Shown here piece after piece: positions 51,958 to 62,038 of a DNA stretch of 64,000 nucleotides. The DNA lies in assembly GCF_016458235.1 (NCBI RefSeq), contig NZ_JAEMHK010000016.1:62001-126000 (forward strand), written 5' to 3'. The DNA comes from Geomonas propionica. GTDB taxonomy: Bacteria; Desulfobacterota; Desulfuromonadia; Geobacterales; Geobacteraceae. A program made the position numbers and the translations under genes. The notes beneath the pieces were generated by a model. The model did no database searches. It saw nothing but the letters and a program-made list of their open reading frames with translations, and was not told the DNA's origin. Position 1 is the first letter of the stretch. Each line of letters opens with the position of its first letter.

Positions 51958-52602
51958 TCAGCACCGTTTCCTGTCGGCTGTTGCGCCCCCAACGAAGCTG
52001 CGCCCGCGCAGGGCAAAGTACTCGGCGGGGGTGTTGACGTTGCAGAAGGAAGCGAAGGTCGGGTCCAAAGCGGCCACCCGGTCCGGTGCCATGGTCAGGA
52101 CGCGGACTGCGGGGAAGAAGGAGACCAGGCGGCGCCGGTTTTCCTGCAGCGCGGCCTCTACCTGCGGCAGACATGCCGTGGCATAGACCGCATGCAGCGG
52201 CTCCGGTCCCATGTCTCCTTCCGGGATGACGACGTCGGCCTCGTGGCGCAGCGCCACCAGCGCCCGGATCAGCTCGAGGTCGAGAAAGGGCATGTCGCAG
52301 GCGACGGCGAAGATGTACGGGGTCCGGCTCCCGGCCAGGGCCGCATGGAGCCCGGCCAGGGCGCCCAGACCGCGGTAGCGATCCGGGGCGACGCGGCACC
52401 CGACGAAAGCGTAGGTTTCCCGGTCGTTGGCCGCGATCAGCATCTCCCCGAAAAGCGGTGCCAGCAGCCGGTGGATGTTCTCGATGAGCAGCCCGTTGCC
52501 GTAGGGCAGGAGCGCCTTGTTGCTCCCCATGCGGCTGGACTGCCCCCCGGCCAGGATGACCCCGGTCACGTCGGGAAAGGCAACGGGACGGGATCGCTTC
52601 AT
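51958..52602 (-). CDS. mobA: Molybdenum cofactor guanylyltransferase
   Basis: A 214-residue MobA. The GTP-binding motif is GVILAGGQSSRMGSNKALLP, followed by ACDMPFLDLELIRALVAL and EPLHAVYATACLPQVEAALQ; late in the protein is CNVNTPAEYFAL. It converts molybdopterin to the guanine dinucleotide form used by enzymes of the DMSO-reductase family, including formate dehydrogenase, whose operon it closes. The ATG at 52602 overlaps the fdhE stop as ATGA. A longer open frame upstream is a shadow of fdhE. Confidence 0.93.
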   Translation of the reverse strand: MKRSRPVAFPDVTGVILAGGQSSRMGSNKALLPYGNGLLIENIHRLLAPLFGEMLIAANDRETYAFVGCRVAPDRYRGLGALAGLHAALAGSRTPYIFAVACDMPFLDLELIRALVALRHEADVVIPEGDMGPEPLHAVYATACLPQVEAALQENRRRLVSFFPAVRVLTMAPDRVAALDPTFASFCNVNTPAEYFALRGRSFVGGATADRKRC

Positions 52603-53549
52603 GGGGCAACCTGCCGCCCGCTGTCGCCCGGGGGCGGCATGCGGTACCCCTGCTGCTGCGCCAGGAAGTCCAGCTCCAGGGTCGCCAGGTCTTCCACCAC
52701 CAGCAACTCGGGGGGTGTCGGGGTGAAGGAGGTGATCACCTTCAAGTACCCGCGGCAGGCGTCGCAGACCTCGACGCGGCGGTGCTCGCGCCCCTCGACG
52801 TAGAGGTATCTGAGCGTCGTGCGGTCCTCGTTGCCGCAGTGATGGCACTGCAGGCGCGGGTGATGCCAGTCGGCGCCGCACTGGGCACAGCGCAGATGCT
52901 TCACCTGGTCGTCGTCCTGCAGCTCCGCCAGCGTCGCACCCGCGCCGCACACGTAGCACGTCCCCTGCTCCCAAACCCCGACCTCCTCGAGGGGCGCCTG
53001 CCTGCACACCTCGTGAAGAAAGGGCCTGAGCGCGTGGTGCGACAGGGTCCACATCAGTTCCCACCCCGGCGTCACCTGTTGCACCCGTTGGCTGAACCCG
53101 TCCCGGTCACCTGCCGCCGCAAGCGCCAGCATTTCGCCGGCGTCCACTACCCCGGCGTCCACCGCCGCAGCAAGCGTCCCGGCCTGGCCGCGCAGGGCGG
53201 CGAAGGCGGCGATGTCCGGCTCGCTCCAGCCTGGCGCCGACCGGTCCCAGATGCGCCATGCGCCGCGCGGCAACTCGGCGGCTTGCACTGCGCGCAGCAT
53301 GGCGAGCAGCAAGGCGGCCGCGGCATCGACGTCCACCTCGACGTCGGCAACCGTCAGCAGCGGCGCCCCCTCCTGCAACACCTCGCCCAGCTCCCGTGCG
53401 TCGAGCGCGATGGCAGCCTTCACCTCCGCACGCTGCACGAGCGGCAGCACGGCCTGGTACAGGCGGGCGGTGACCCGCAATTCGGGAGAGGCTGCGGCTA
53501 TTTCATCCAGCCGCCTGATGAGCGGATCGGACGATCTTTCGTGGGTCAT
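52599..53549 (-). CDS. fdhE: Formate dehydrogenase accessory protein FdhE
   Basis: A 316-residue cytoplasmic chaperone. Four CxxC motifs (CYVCGAGA, CAQCGADW, CHHCGNED, CDACRGYL) make rubredoxin-like metal sites as in E. coli FdhE, which helps mature or check formate dehydrogenase before export by Tat. The start is the ATG at 53549 with GGAGGAGCGGTC before it; an open frame continues upstream but has no site. It is 13 bp after the NrfD-like gene and overlaps mobA by 4 nt. Confidence 0.93.
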   Translation of the reverse strand: MTHERSSDPLIRRLDEIAAASPELRVTARLYQAVLPLVQRAEVKAAIALDARELGEVLQEGAPLLTVADVEVDVDAAAALLLAMLRAVQAAELPRGAWRIWDRSAPGWSEPDIAAFAALRGQAGTLAAAVDAGVVDAGEMLALAAAGDRDGFSQRVQQVTPGWELMWTLSHHALRPFLHEVCRQAPLEEVGVWEQGTCYVCGAGATLAELQDDDQVKHLRCAQCGADWHHPRLQCHHCGNEDRTTLRYLYVEGREHRRVEVCDACRGYLKVITSFTPTPPELLVVEDLATLELDFLAQQQGYRMPPPGDSGRQVAP

Positions 53550-53562
53550 GACCGCTCCTCCG

Positions 53563-54465
53563 TCACAGTTGCCCGGCCTGCAGCAGGCTGATGCGCAGCA
53601 AAAGCCCCCCCGCCAGGATACACAGGTAGTGGGCAAGATGAGGCGCACCACCGAAATGCTGCCGCCGCGACCGGTACTTGAACCACAGGGGCGCGGCGAT
53701 TCCCAGTGCCACCGCGCCCAGCCAGAACATCACCAGGAAGGGGAGCGTCACCAAAAGCTGCGCCGTGTGACCGGCCAGAACAAGGAGCACGGCGATCAGC
53801 AGCAGTTCCGAGATCATCAGGGCACGGTCGAAGGACTCGAGCCTGGCCACCTCCTCGCCCGCGTTGCGTTGGCGCCAGATGAGGTAGAGCGAGATGGCGG
53901 CGGCCCCGGTCGAGGCGCCCGAGACGAGGAACAGCGCCCCCATGAGCGGCGAGGTGGCGGCCCAGAAGGGACGGGCGGTGACGTTCAGAAGCACCCCGGT
54001 GTACCCCGCGATGAAGAACCCCGCCAGCGACCCCACCAGCGCATAGAGCTTCCTCGGGATCCGGTTGTAGTACCTGGAGAAGAGCGGGAACGAGATGACC
54101 CGGTCCGCCACCAGGTTGTCCAGGAAGGAAAGCAGGGTGCAGCCGCCGAAAACAAGCAGCACCCACGAGCCGACCGACATGGGTGACTGCAGGTTCAGGT
54201 AGGGATAGCCCCCCTGGTTGTAGATGAACAGGTGCCAGAAACGTCCCGGGCGCCCCAGGTCGGCGATGAGCGGGATGGGGACCAAAAGCAGCAGCGGAAA
54301 GGCGACATAGCAGGCGGCGCGGCTCACCTCGCGCTCCTTGGCGCTGCTGAAGAGCTCCTCCATGGCGCCGATGAAATAGGCCCCGGCCGAGGTACCGGCA
54401 ACGAAGAAGTAGACCGCGATGTAGTACCAGGCCCACTCGGGAACTTGCACGTTGTCAGGACTCAT
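53563..54465 (-). CDS. NrfD-type membrane subunit of formate dehydrogenase
   Basis: A 300-residue protein with eight to nine membrane helices of the NrfD/polysulfide-reductase membrane subunit family (WYYIAVYFFVAGTSAGAYFI, VSGASTGAAAISLYLIWRQR). It most likely anchors the complex and passes electrons between the Fe-S subunit and menaquinone. No haem-ligating His pattern of the cytochrome b556 type is seen, in contrast to E. coli FdnI. It overlaps fdhB by 11 nt and precedes fdhE. Confidence 0.92.
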   Translation of the reverse strand: MSPDNVQVPEWAWYYIAVYFFVAGTSAGAYFIGAMEELFSSAKEREVSRAACYVAFPLLLLVPIPLIADLGRPGRFWHLFIYNQGGYPYLNLQSPMSVGSWVLLVFGGCTLLSFLDNLVADRVISFPLFSRYYNRIPRKLYALVGSLAGFFIAGYTGVLLNVTARPFWAATSPLMGALFLVSGASTGAAAISLYLIWRQRNAGEEVARLESFDRALMISELLLIAVLLVLAGHTAQLLVTLPFLVMFWLGAVALGIAAPLWFKYRSRRQHFGGAPHLAHYLCILAGGLLLRISLLQAGQL

Positions 54466-55270
54466 GATGCTCCTCCTTGCCGTTGAGCCGTTCCCGGAAG
54501 TTCACCAGCGCCGCAACGCCTATGCCGAGCGCGGTGAGGATGGTGACCAGCGAGCAGAGCACCAGCCGGCGCTGGGGCACGACGGGTTGCTCGGGTTGCC
54601 CATACACGCCGGGGCGGTCCGTGAAGAGGTAGAAGACCTTGAGGCCGTCGGCCTCCTCGTACCCGTAGATCTGCGCCTTCTCCCCCTTCCCTTTCAGCTG
54701 CGCCAGGCGGGCATCGGCGCGCCGGCGCAGGTCGGGGACCTCGCCGAACCGGATCGACCCGGTCGGGCAGGCCTTGGCGCAAGCGGTGCCCAGGCCGTTG
54801 TGGATGCGGTCGTTGCACAGGGTGCACTTGTGCACGGTCCCGGTCTCCTCGCTGAAAGAGATCACCCCGTAGGGGCAGGACGGGATGCAGAACTTGCAGC
54901 CGATGCAGGTTTCCTGCTGCACCACCACGTTGCCCAGGTCGGTGCGCACGATGGCCTTGGTGGGGCAGGCGTTCAGGCACCCCGCGTCGCTGCAGTGCTT
55001 GCAGGAGTCACTGGAGAAGAGCCAGCGCTTTTCGCGGCGCTGCTCGTCGATCTGCTCGATGAAGCGGACGTGGCGCCAGTCGGTGGCGCTCAGGCTCCCG
55101 GTGTTGTCGTAGGAGTCCCCGGTGAAGTTGTCGGCCACCGGGTACGGGACCCCGGAGCGCTTTCCGAAGTGCGCGGGCTCTGCGGCGAGGCCGTTCCACT
55201 GCTTGCAGGCCACCTGGCAGGACTTGCACCCGGTGCAGATGGTCGTGTCGATGAACATTCCCTTTGCCAT
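54455..55270 (-). CDS. fdhB: Formate dehydrogenase iron-sulfur (beta) subunit
   Basis: A 271-residue ferredoxin-like subunit with the four-cluster pattern of FdnH/FdoH: CTGCKSCQVACKQW, CKHCSDAGCLNACP, CIGCKFCIPSCPYG and CTLCNDRI...CAKACPTG. A C-terminal membrane helix (LVLCSLVTILTALGIGVAAL) anchors it. It carries electrons from the selenoprotein to the membrane subunit. The start overlaps the end of the alpha subunit by one nt, and the stop overlaps the NrfD-like gene by 11 nt. Confidence 0.95.
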   Translation of the reverse strand: MAKGMFIDTTICTGCKSCQVACKQWNGLAAEPAHFGKRSGVPYPVADNFTGDSYDNTGSLSATDWRHVRFIEQIDEQRREKRWLFSSDSCKHCSDAGCLNACPTKAIVRTDLGNVVVQQETCIGCKFCIPSCPYGVISFSEETGTVHKCTLCNDRIHNGLGTACAKACPTGSIRFGEVPDLRRRADARLAQLKGKGEKAQIYGYEEADGLKVFYLFTDRPGVYGQPEQPVVPQRRLVLCSLVTILTALGIGVAALVNFRERLNGKEEHHES

Positions 55271-58200
55271 CAGCTGCGCCCTCCCTTCCTGCCCGCCCTG
55301 ATGTCGCAGGTGAACACCTTCCCTTCGTGGATGGAGACGTTGGGGTCGCCCACCATGGCGCTCAGGTCGTTGGCGACGTCACCCTTGGCGTTCCCCTGCC
55401 ACCCCCAGTGCCAGGGGAGACCTATCTCGTGCACCTTCTTGCCGTCGATGACAAAGGGCTTGATGCGCCGGGTCACCAGCGCCCGCGCCTCGATCTCGCC
55501 ACGCGCGGTGACGATGGTCACGTACCCCGCGTTGCGGATCCCCTTCTCGGCGGCGAGTTCCGGGGAGACCTCGCAGAAGAGCTCGGGCATCAGTTCCGCG
55601 AGCCAGGGGAGCCAGCGGCTCATGGTGCCGCTCAGGTGGTGTTCGGTGACCCGGTAGGTGGAGACGACGATCGGGTACTTGGGGTCGGCGACGCCGTGGT
55701 AGACGTTGCCCTCGGTGCGCCAGACCTTGGCCACCGGGTTGGACTGCTGCCGGTAGACCCGGTTCGCCACCGGGGACTCGTACGGCTCGTAGTGGGTGGG
55801 CAGCGGGCCATCGACGAGCCCCGCCGGGGCGAAGAGCCACGCCTTTCCGTCGGCGCGCATGATGAAGGCGTCGTTGCCGCTCAGCCAGTCGAAACCGAGT
55901 GCAGCGTCCTTGCCGACCATGGTCGGCGCCTTGGTGGGCTGGAAGTCGATTCCCTCGCCGGAGGGGGCGACCCACTTGCCGCGCACCGTGTTCCCCGCCG
56001 GATCCTTGGTGCCGCTGTCGGCATCGGGATCCCAGAAGACCAGCTTCTTCGCTTCCGACCACGGTTTCCCCTGGCTGTCCGCCGAGGCGCGGTTGTACAT
56101 GATGTGCCGGTTGGCCGGCCAGGCAAAGCCCCAGTTGGGGGAAATCCACTGGTCGGGCTTTCGGCGCGCCGCGTTGTTCTTCCCATCCTCCGGGATGACG
56201 CCGGTATAGATCCAGGCGCCGCAGGCGGTCGAGCCGTCCTCCTTCAGGTTGGCAAAGGTGGCCAGCGGCTTTTGATCGGCAACGGTAACGCCGTTGATCT
56301 CCTTCAGCACCTTGTAGGCCGAGGGCTCGTCCTTGATGCGCCAGGGAGCGACCTCCTTCGCCTCGGGCTCGTAGTCCCAGGCGAGATTCTTGATGCCCCA
56401 GTCGAGATTGCTCGCCGAGTCGGCATACATCTTCTGGAGCCTCTTGCCAAGCTGGTAGGTGAACCAGCTGTCGCTGCGCGCGTCCCCCGGAGGGTCGGCG
56501 GCCTTGTCGTGCTGCTGCAAAAGGCGCTGCGTGTTGGTAAAGGAGCCCTCCATCTCGGCGACCGCTGCGGCAGGGAGGAAGAAGACCTCGGTCTTGATGT
56601 CGGCGGTCTTCAGCTCGCCGGAGAGGACCTCCGGGGAGTTGCGCCAGAATGCGGCGGTCTCGGTCTCGAAGTAGTCGCGCACCACCATCCAGTCCAGCTT
56701 GGCCAGGGCCTTGCGCTGCAGGCGCGCGTTCTGCCCCCCCACGGCGGGGTTCTGGCCCATGACGAAGAACCCTTTGATCTTTCCTGCCGCCATGTCGAGC
56801 ATCATCGGCATGTGGGAATGATCGCCGGTGATCTTGGGATGGTAGTCGTAGCCGTAATCGTTCTCGGCGGTGGCGGCGGCGCCGAACTGCGCCTTCAGGT
56901 AGGAGACCGCGAACTTCGGGTAGTTTCCCCAGTAGCTCGTCGCCAGGGGCCCCGCCTCGGTGAGGATGAACTCCTTGAGGGAGTCGTGCTTCTTGCGCCC
57001 GTCCGGCATGTTCAGGTAGGCGGGGAGCGAATGGTACAGGGTGGCGATGTCGGTCGACCCCTGGATGGTGGCGTGTCCGCGCAGGGCGAGCACCCCGCCG
57101 CCGGGCCGGCCGATGTTCCCCAAAAGCGCCTGCAGCATAGCGGCGGCCCGGATGATCTGCACCCCGACCGTGTGCTGGGTCCACCCCACCGCGTAGGTGA
57201 TGTTGGCGGTTTTGTCGCGCCCGGAGTTGTCGAGCATGGTCTGGGCCACCTTCAGGAATTGCTCGGCGCTGCAGCCGCAGACCTTTTCCACCAGATCCGG
57301 GGTGTAACGGGCGTAGTGCTTCCTGACGATCTGCAGGACGCAGTTGGGATCCTGCAGGGTGGGATCGGTCTTGGGACGCCCCGGGACCTGCTGCAGCAAC
57401 AGGTCGCTGAACGGGCCCACGCCCCCCTTTGCCTTGGGAGGAGCCTGGTTCCTCTGGTAGGACCAGGTGGCGTTGGCGTAGGATTTGCCGTCCGGGGCGA
57501 GCCCCGAGAAGACACCGTCCAGTTCCTCAGTGTCCCGGAATTCGGGGTTCACCAGCGTCGCGGCATTGGTGTAGTTCACCACGTACTCGCGGAAGAAGGG
57601 GTCCTCGTTCCAGCGCTTGCTGTTGATGACGAATTTGATGAGGGCGCCCAGGAAAGCGATGTCGCTCCCCGCGCGGATGGGCACGTGCAGGTTGCACGCG
57701 GCCGAGGTGCGGGTGAAGCGGGGATCGACGTGCATGAGCACGGCGTCGTGGTCCGTTCGCGCTTTCAAGGGCCACCGGAAGGCGACCGGATGGCACTCGG
57801 CCATGTTGGAGCCCATGATGAGCACGGCGTTGGACTTCTCCAGGTCGCGGGGGAAGGTGGTGGACCCGCCGCGGCCGAACGTGGTTCCCAGACCGGGAAC
57901 CGTGGAGGAGTGTCATATTCGGGCCTGGTTTTCCAGGTAGACCACGCCCAGGGCATGCATGAGCTTCTGGTGCAGGTAGTTCCACTCGTTGTCCATGGTG
58001 GCGCCCCCCAGGGAGGCGATGGCGTAGGTGTTCATCACCCTCTTGCGGACCGTCCCCCCCTTGCCGTCGGGCAGGTCCTGGAACTCGTTGAAGTTCGCGT
58101 CGCGGGTCTTTTTGGTGAGCTCGGCGATGCGGCTCATGGCCCACTCCAGCGGCCTCTCCTCCCACCGATCGCTCCCGGGGGCGCGGTACTTCACCGTGCT

Positions 58201-58515
58201 CCAGCGCTGTTCGTTCTTCACCAACTGGTAGGTCGCCGCCCCCTTGGGGCAGAGGGTGCCCTGGTTGATCGGGGAGTCGGGGTTGCCCTGGATGTCGACG
58301 ATCTCGCCGGCATCGCTCACCGTTACAATCTGGCCGCACCCGACCGCGCAGTAAGGACAGATGCTCGCCACCTGTCTGCCGCTTTTGATGGGCGCCTTCC
58401 CCGCCTTGGCGGCGGCTGCGGCCGTGTCCACGTTCAGGATGCCGATCTCCGCTGCAACACCGCCACCAATGGCGCCGGAAGTGATCTTCAAGAACTTACG
58501 CCGACTGATTGCCAT
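55270..58515 (-). CDS. fdhA: Selenocysteine-containing formate dehydrogenase, major (alpha) subunit
   Basis: A protein of 1081 codons with an in-frame UGA (57913-57915) read as selenocysteine at residue 201. Before it are a Tat signal (SRRKFLKITSG), a [4Fe-4S] motif (CPYCAVGCGQIVTV...LCPKG) and LENQARI; after it come HSSTVPGLGTTFGRG and the molybdopterin-binding domains. This is the FdnG pattern. A hairpin with a GGUCU apical loop follows the UGA, as in known bacterial SECIS elements. The ATG at 58515 has GGAGAG seven nt upstream. Periplasmic formate oxidation to CO2 feeds electrons through fdhB and the NrfD-like subunit. A naive caller splits this gene in two. Confidence 0.95.
57880..57915 (-). 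promoter_or_regulatory. SECIS element and UGA selenocysteine codon
   Basis: UGA at 57913-57915 is followed on the minus strand, 11 nt later, by GGTTCCC-GGTCT-GGGAACC (57901 down to 57883), a 7-bp stem with a GGUCU loop. This is the loop sequence seen in E. coli formate dehydrogenase SECIS elements. It recruits SelB with Sec-tRNA. Confidence 0.85.
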
Positions 58516-58810
58516 GTAACGCTCTCCTGTTGTCTTAGAAGTCCGACCTTTCGGATTGAGAAACATAAAAACTGTACATGGCATCAATTTTTTTTCCAGC
58601 CATTGGCACTAAATATTGCTTTTATCCTGATGCAGAGGACGCTCTTTGAGAACCGGTTGGTTCTTCCTGGCTGCCTATGACTGAATGGTATAAGGGGTAA
58701 GTAGTAAAGAGCAACTGCAAGGTACAGGATGGATCTGGTTTCAGCGGAGCATGGGGATCGGAACTGGTGTGATTGACTTCGCGGTGACCGCTCCAGGCGG
58801 GTCTCCCGCC
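58516..58810. promoter_or_regulatory. Promoter region of the formate dehydrogenase operon
   Basis: A 295-bp gap before fdhA. It holds an AGAACC-GGTT-GGTTCT palindrome (58648-58663) about 135 bp upstream of the start and T-rich runs. No sigma54 or Fnr site with correct spacing on the fdh strand was found. The AGGCGGG-TCT-CCCGCCT hairpin (58796-58812) spans the upstream kinase's stop. Confidence 0.4.
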
Positions 58811-61009
58811 TCAGCCCGTTGCGGGCTTCGTCGTTGCGGTCGCCGTCATCCCGCTCAACGACTGCAGCAGCGCGGCCAGCGCCTCGACGCCGAACGGCTT
58901 GTGCAGCGCCTTGACGAAACCGTACTCCTTAAAATTGGCCATGACGGGGTCGTTGGAATAGCCGCTCATGACCACGAGGCGCGCTTGGGGGTCCAGCGCC
59001 AGGATCTGCTGGGCCGCCTCCCGTCCCCCCATTCCCCCCGGGATGGTAAGATCGGCGAGCACCAGGTTGAAGGGCGTCCCGTCCCGCAGCGCCTGCTGGT
59101 AGAGCTGCACCGCGTCCGCCCCGTCCGCGCAGGTCTTGACCTGGTGCCCCAGGTGCAGCAGCATCCCCTCCGCCAGCTGGCGAATCACTTCCTCATCGTC
59201 CATCACCAGTATCGAAAGGGGGGCGGGCGCCTCCCCCCGGCGCAGCGTCGCCTCAGGTTCCCGCGGCTGCAATCTCCTCTCCAGAGACGGCAGGTCGATG
59301 GTGAAGGTGCTCCCCTCGCCGACTCGGGAATCGACGCTGAGGCTGCCGCCGTGCCGTTTCACGATCGAGTATGCCGAGGCCAGCCCCAGCCCCCTCCCCT
59401 TCGGCTTGGTGCTGAAGTAGGGATCGAAAATCTTCTTGAGGGAAGCCTCCGGGATGCCCTCCCCGTGGTCCGTGAAGGCGATGCGCACGTACGGGCCGGG
59501 GGGGAGCTTCTCGGGATTGCCCGGCTCAAGCACAAGGTCGCGCGCGGTGATGGTGAGCACACCGCCGTCAGGCATGGCCTGCGCCGCATTGATGATGATG
59601 TTGCGGAAAGCCTGGCACATCTGCCCCACGTCGGCCTCGACCGCGCTCAGGGTTTCCGGGATGTCGACCACCCCCTTCACGTTGGAACCGCTCAGGGTGA
59701 GGGAAAGGGCCTCATCGACCAGGAGCGCCACCGAGGTGACCTCCCTGACCGGCGCTCCCCCGCGGGCAAAGGTGAGCAGTTGCTTGGCGAGGTCCCCGGC
59801 GCGCAGCGCCGCCTTCTCCGCCGCCTCGAGCAGCGGCTGCGAACCGTGCTCCGGCTCTAGCTGCAGTTTGGCAAAGGAGAGGTTGCCAAGGATGCCGGTC
59901 AGGATGTTGTTGAAGTCGTGGGCTATGCCGCCGGCCAGCACCCCCAGTGATTCGAGCTTCTCCATCTTGAGCCGCTCCTCTTCCAATGCCTTCAACGCCT
60001 GCTCCGCCTGGCGGCTCCGGTCCCACTGCCTGTTGAAAACGAAAGCGAGCGCGATGGTGATGGTCAGGAAGATGAGCATGAAAAAGACGCCGTGGTAGAC
60101 CTCGCCGTACCAGTTGGCGAGATAGTCGACGGTGCCCAGAGCCACGAAAACGTAGAGCGGTTGCGACAGCGAGATCTTCCTGAAGGAGTAGATACGGTCG
60201 TGCCCGTCCAGGCTGCTTTTCGTCCGGTACGTCCCCATGCTCTGTCCGGCGGCGAGAAAAGCATTGAACTGAGGGGAGTTGATTTTCACCTCAGGCGCGT
60301 CCAACGGCCGGCTCAGCTTGGGATATCGTGCCAAGAGGGTCCGGTCCGCCGCGACCAGCGACAACAAGCCCTGTTTACCGACGTCGACCGTGGCGAAGCT
60401 CTGCGAGAGGTAATCGAGCGTGATGCCGGCATAGACAAGCCCGGCGAACGAGCCGTCCGGAAAGTTCACCCTCCTGGACAATACGATCATCCACTTCCCG
60501 TAGATCCCCCCTACCACGGGCTTCGAGATGACCAGTCCCAGGTTCGCATTTTTACGCTGGGCGCTGAAGTAGTCGCGGTGGGCGAGGCTTTTGGTGGTGG
60601 CGGGCGTGACGTCGGCCCCGTAGATGGCCATGCCGGAGGGATCCGTCCCCCTGAGAGCCACCAGTTCGGGGAGCCTCTCGTGCTGGCGCACGATGAACCG
60701 GTTCAGCTCCTTGGGCACAACCTCCCCGTTTTTAAGCTGGCGCTCGTATTCGTCGCAGACCGCGAGCAGGGCGACATCGATCTTGGAAAGGATGCCTGAT
60801 ATGTTCGCATCGAGAACCCTGGCGAGGTTCCGGGTAGCTGTCTCGGTCCGGTCGCGATAGGCCTCCCTGCTCTGCACCAGGGTGAAGGTTATCATCCCGG
60901 CCACGACCAGGTTCAGCAAAAGCACACCGGAAAACAGGTGCCGCTTGAGAACATTGACAGACCAGCCCAAGGCTGTATCAGGCTCTGTATTTGGATTGGT
61001 CATATCCAT
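58811..61009 (-). CDS. Hybrid sensor histidine kinase (Cache-HisKA-HATPase-REC)
   Basis: A 732-residue kinase. Membrane helices (about residues 25-45 and 297-318) enclose an extracytoplasmic Cache-like sensor (ISGILSKIDVALLAVCDEYE ... NFPDGSFAGLVYAGI). His364 in VLAGGIAHDFNNIL is the phospho-acceptor, the HATPase has FTDHGEGIPE and GRGLGLASAYSI, and a C-terminal receiver has Asp653 (LVLADLTIPGG). The start is the ATG at 61009 (GGAG four nt upstream); TTG at 61018 and ATG at 61003 are alternatives. It precedes the fdh operon on the same strand with a 295-bp gap, so a role in formate sensing is possible but not shown. Confidence 0.9.
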   Translation of the reverse strand: MDMTNPNTEPDTALGWSVNVLKRHLFSGVLLLNLVVAGMITFTLVQSREAYRDRTETATRNLARVLDANISGILSKIDVALLAVCDEYERQLKNGEVVPKELNRFIVRQHERLPELVALRGTDPSGMAIYGADVTPATTKSLAHRDYFSAQRKNANLGLVISKPVVGGIYGKWMIVLSRRVNFPDGSFAGLVYAGITLDYLSQSFATVDVGKQGLLSLVAADRTLLARYPKLSRPLDAPEVKINSPQFNAFLAAGQSMGTYRTKSSLDGHDRIYSFRKISLSQPLYVFVALGTVDYLANWYGEVYHGVFFMLIFLTITIALAFVFNRQWDRSRQAEQALKALEEERLKMEKLESLGVLAGGIAHDFNNILTGILGNLSFAKLQLEPEHGSQPLLEAAEKAALRAGDLAKQLLTFARGGAPVREVTSVALLVDEALSLTLSGSNVKGVVDIPETLSAVEADVGQMCQAFRNIIINAAQAMPDGGVLTITARDLVLEPGNPEKLPPGPYVRIAFTDHGEGIPEASLKKIFDPYFSTKPKGRGLGLASAYSIVKRHGGSLSVDSRVGEGSTFTIDLPSLERRLQPREPEATLRRGEAPAPLSILVMDDEEVIRQLAEGMLLHLGHQVKTCADGADAVQLYQQALRDGTPFNLVLADLTIPGGMGGREAAQQILALDPQARLVVMSGYSNDPVMANFKEYGFVKALHKPFGVEALAALLQSLSGMTATATTKPATG

Positions 61010-61190
61010 ACACTCCAACCGCTACTGTCAGTTGCTGGGTATCGAATGGCAACCTGATCCAATATTTTGCTTCAACTTTGTGGCATAGCAATGTGTGCAA
61101 CGAAAAAACATTGTCACAAACGCAAAAAGAGGAAAACCCTTTCAGGCAATCCTCTTTCCACATACTCTTATGACGGGTCTACGGGTGGTT

Positions 61191-62030
61191 CTACTCCCGC
61201 GGGCGCAAAAGACTGGAATACTCGCGCAGCATCCAACGCCGGGGCTCGGTGGGGAGATCGAGGATGCCGGTGAGGAGCACCTGGTACCCCCAGCAGAGAT
61301 CCGCATCGGCGGCGACCTCCGGCTTGCCCCATATCTTCCCGAACTGTTCGAGCTTTTCCGGCGACAGGCGCCTCTTGATCTCGGCAAGGAGCGCCTGGTA
61401 GGCCACCTGGGTCTGCTCTTTGCTGTTGGCCGGCAGGCGCGGCGCCCCGGAGATCTCGGCGACCAGGGCCTTCTTGATCAGGCGCAGGTACAGTTGGGCG
61501 TCCTCCAGCGGGAGGAGTTCCAGCCACTGGTATTCGAAGTTGCTGCCGGGGCGCAGCATACCGGCGCAGTCCCGTTCTGGGAGCTTGCTGGCCATCACGT
61601 TCATCACCCGCAACAGCTCCTGAAAGTCCCGCTCGGGGAGGCGTGTGAGCCCGCGCACCGCGTAGTCTCCCGCGAGGGCCTTGCCGAAGGCTTCGTAATC
61701 GGTGACGTGGTCCGCGTTCTCCTGCACCGACGCGTAGAGGAAATCCAGCACCAGCGGATCGGACAGGGTATCCCGCAGGTAGGACTCGAAGAGCCGGTGC
61801 ATCTTCGTCCCCTTCTTGAAGGTGTTGTTCTTGTCGAGAAACCCTTCATCATTCAAGAGCTTCGCCATGGCCAGGTGAAACTCCGCGCGGGTCGCCGCCG
61901 GATCACTCCCCTGCTCCAATTTCTTGGCCGGCGCAGGAGGCGCGACAGCCGCCCTGCCGACACCGGTGCCTCCGAGCAGCAGCACGCAAAGCAACAAGCA
62001 GCACCCGAACCTGTTCCATCCCATGATCAT
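61191..62030 (-). CDS. Exported hypothetical protein linked to a HepT-MntA pair
   Basis: About 279 residues. A signal peptide (CCLLLCVLLLGGTGVGRA) is followed by an all-helical mature region (TRAEFHLAMAKLLNDEGFLD ... LYLRLIKKALVAEISGAPR). No family is recognised. Three ATGs (62042, 62030, 62024) are possible; AGAGGGG best fits the latter two, so 62030 is listed. The first overlaps the MntA stop as ATGA. Being exported, it is unlikely to be part of the toxin-antitoxin mechanism itself; it is perhaps just co-transcribed. Confidence 0.75.
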   Translation of the reverse strand: MIMGWNRFGCCLLLCVLLLGGTGVGRAAVAPPAPAKKLEQGSDPAATRAEFHLAMAKLLNDEGFLDKNNTFKKGTKMHRLFESYLRDTLSDPLVLDFLYASVQENADHVTDYEAFGKALAGDYAVRGLTRLPERDFQELLRVMNVMASKLPERDCAGMLRPGSNFEYQWLELLPLEDAQLYLRLIKKALVAEISGAPRLPANSKEQTQVAYQALLAEIKRRLSPEKLEQFGKIWGKPEVAADADLCWGYQVLLTGILDLPTEPRRWMLREYSSLLRPRE

Positions 62031-62038
62031 TTCCCCTC

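Noticed and set aside
51950-52609. Second frame over mobA
   Set aside because: Arg/Pro/Gly-rich shadow; the MobA motifs are in the frame that ends at 51958.
55270-58587. Apparent broken or frameshifted formate dehydrogenase (two frames, 55270-57825 and 57913-58587)
   Set aside because: The break is a single UGA in the known selenocysteine position with a SECIS-like hairpin, so the gene is intact.
58603-58618. TGGCAC...TTGC, sigma54-like promoter
   Set aside because: Spacing is one base too long and it lies on the plus strand, pointing away from fdhA and into a minus-strand gene.
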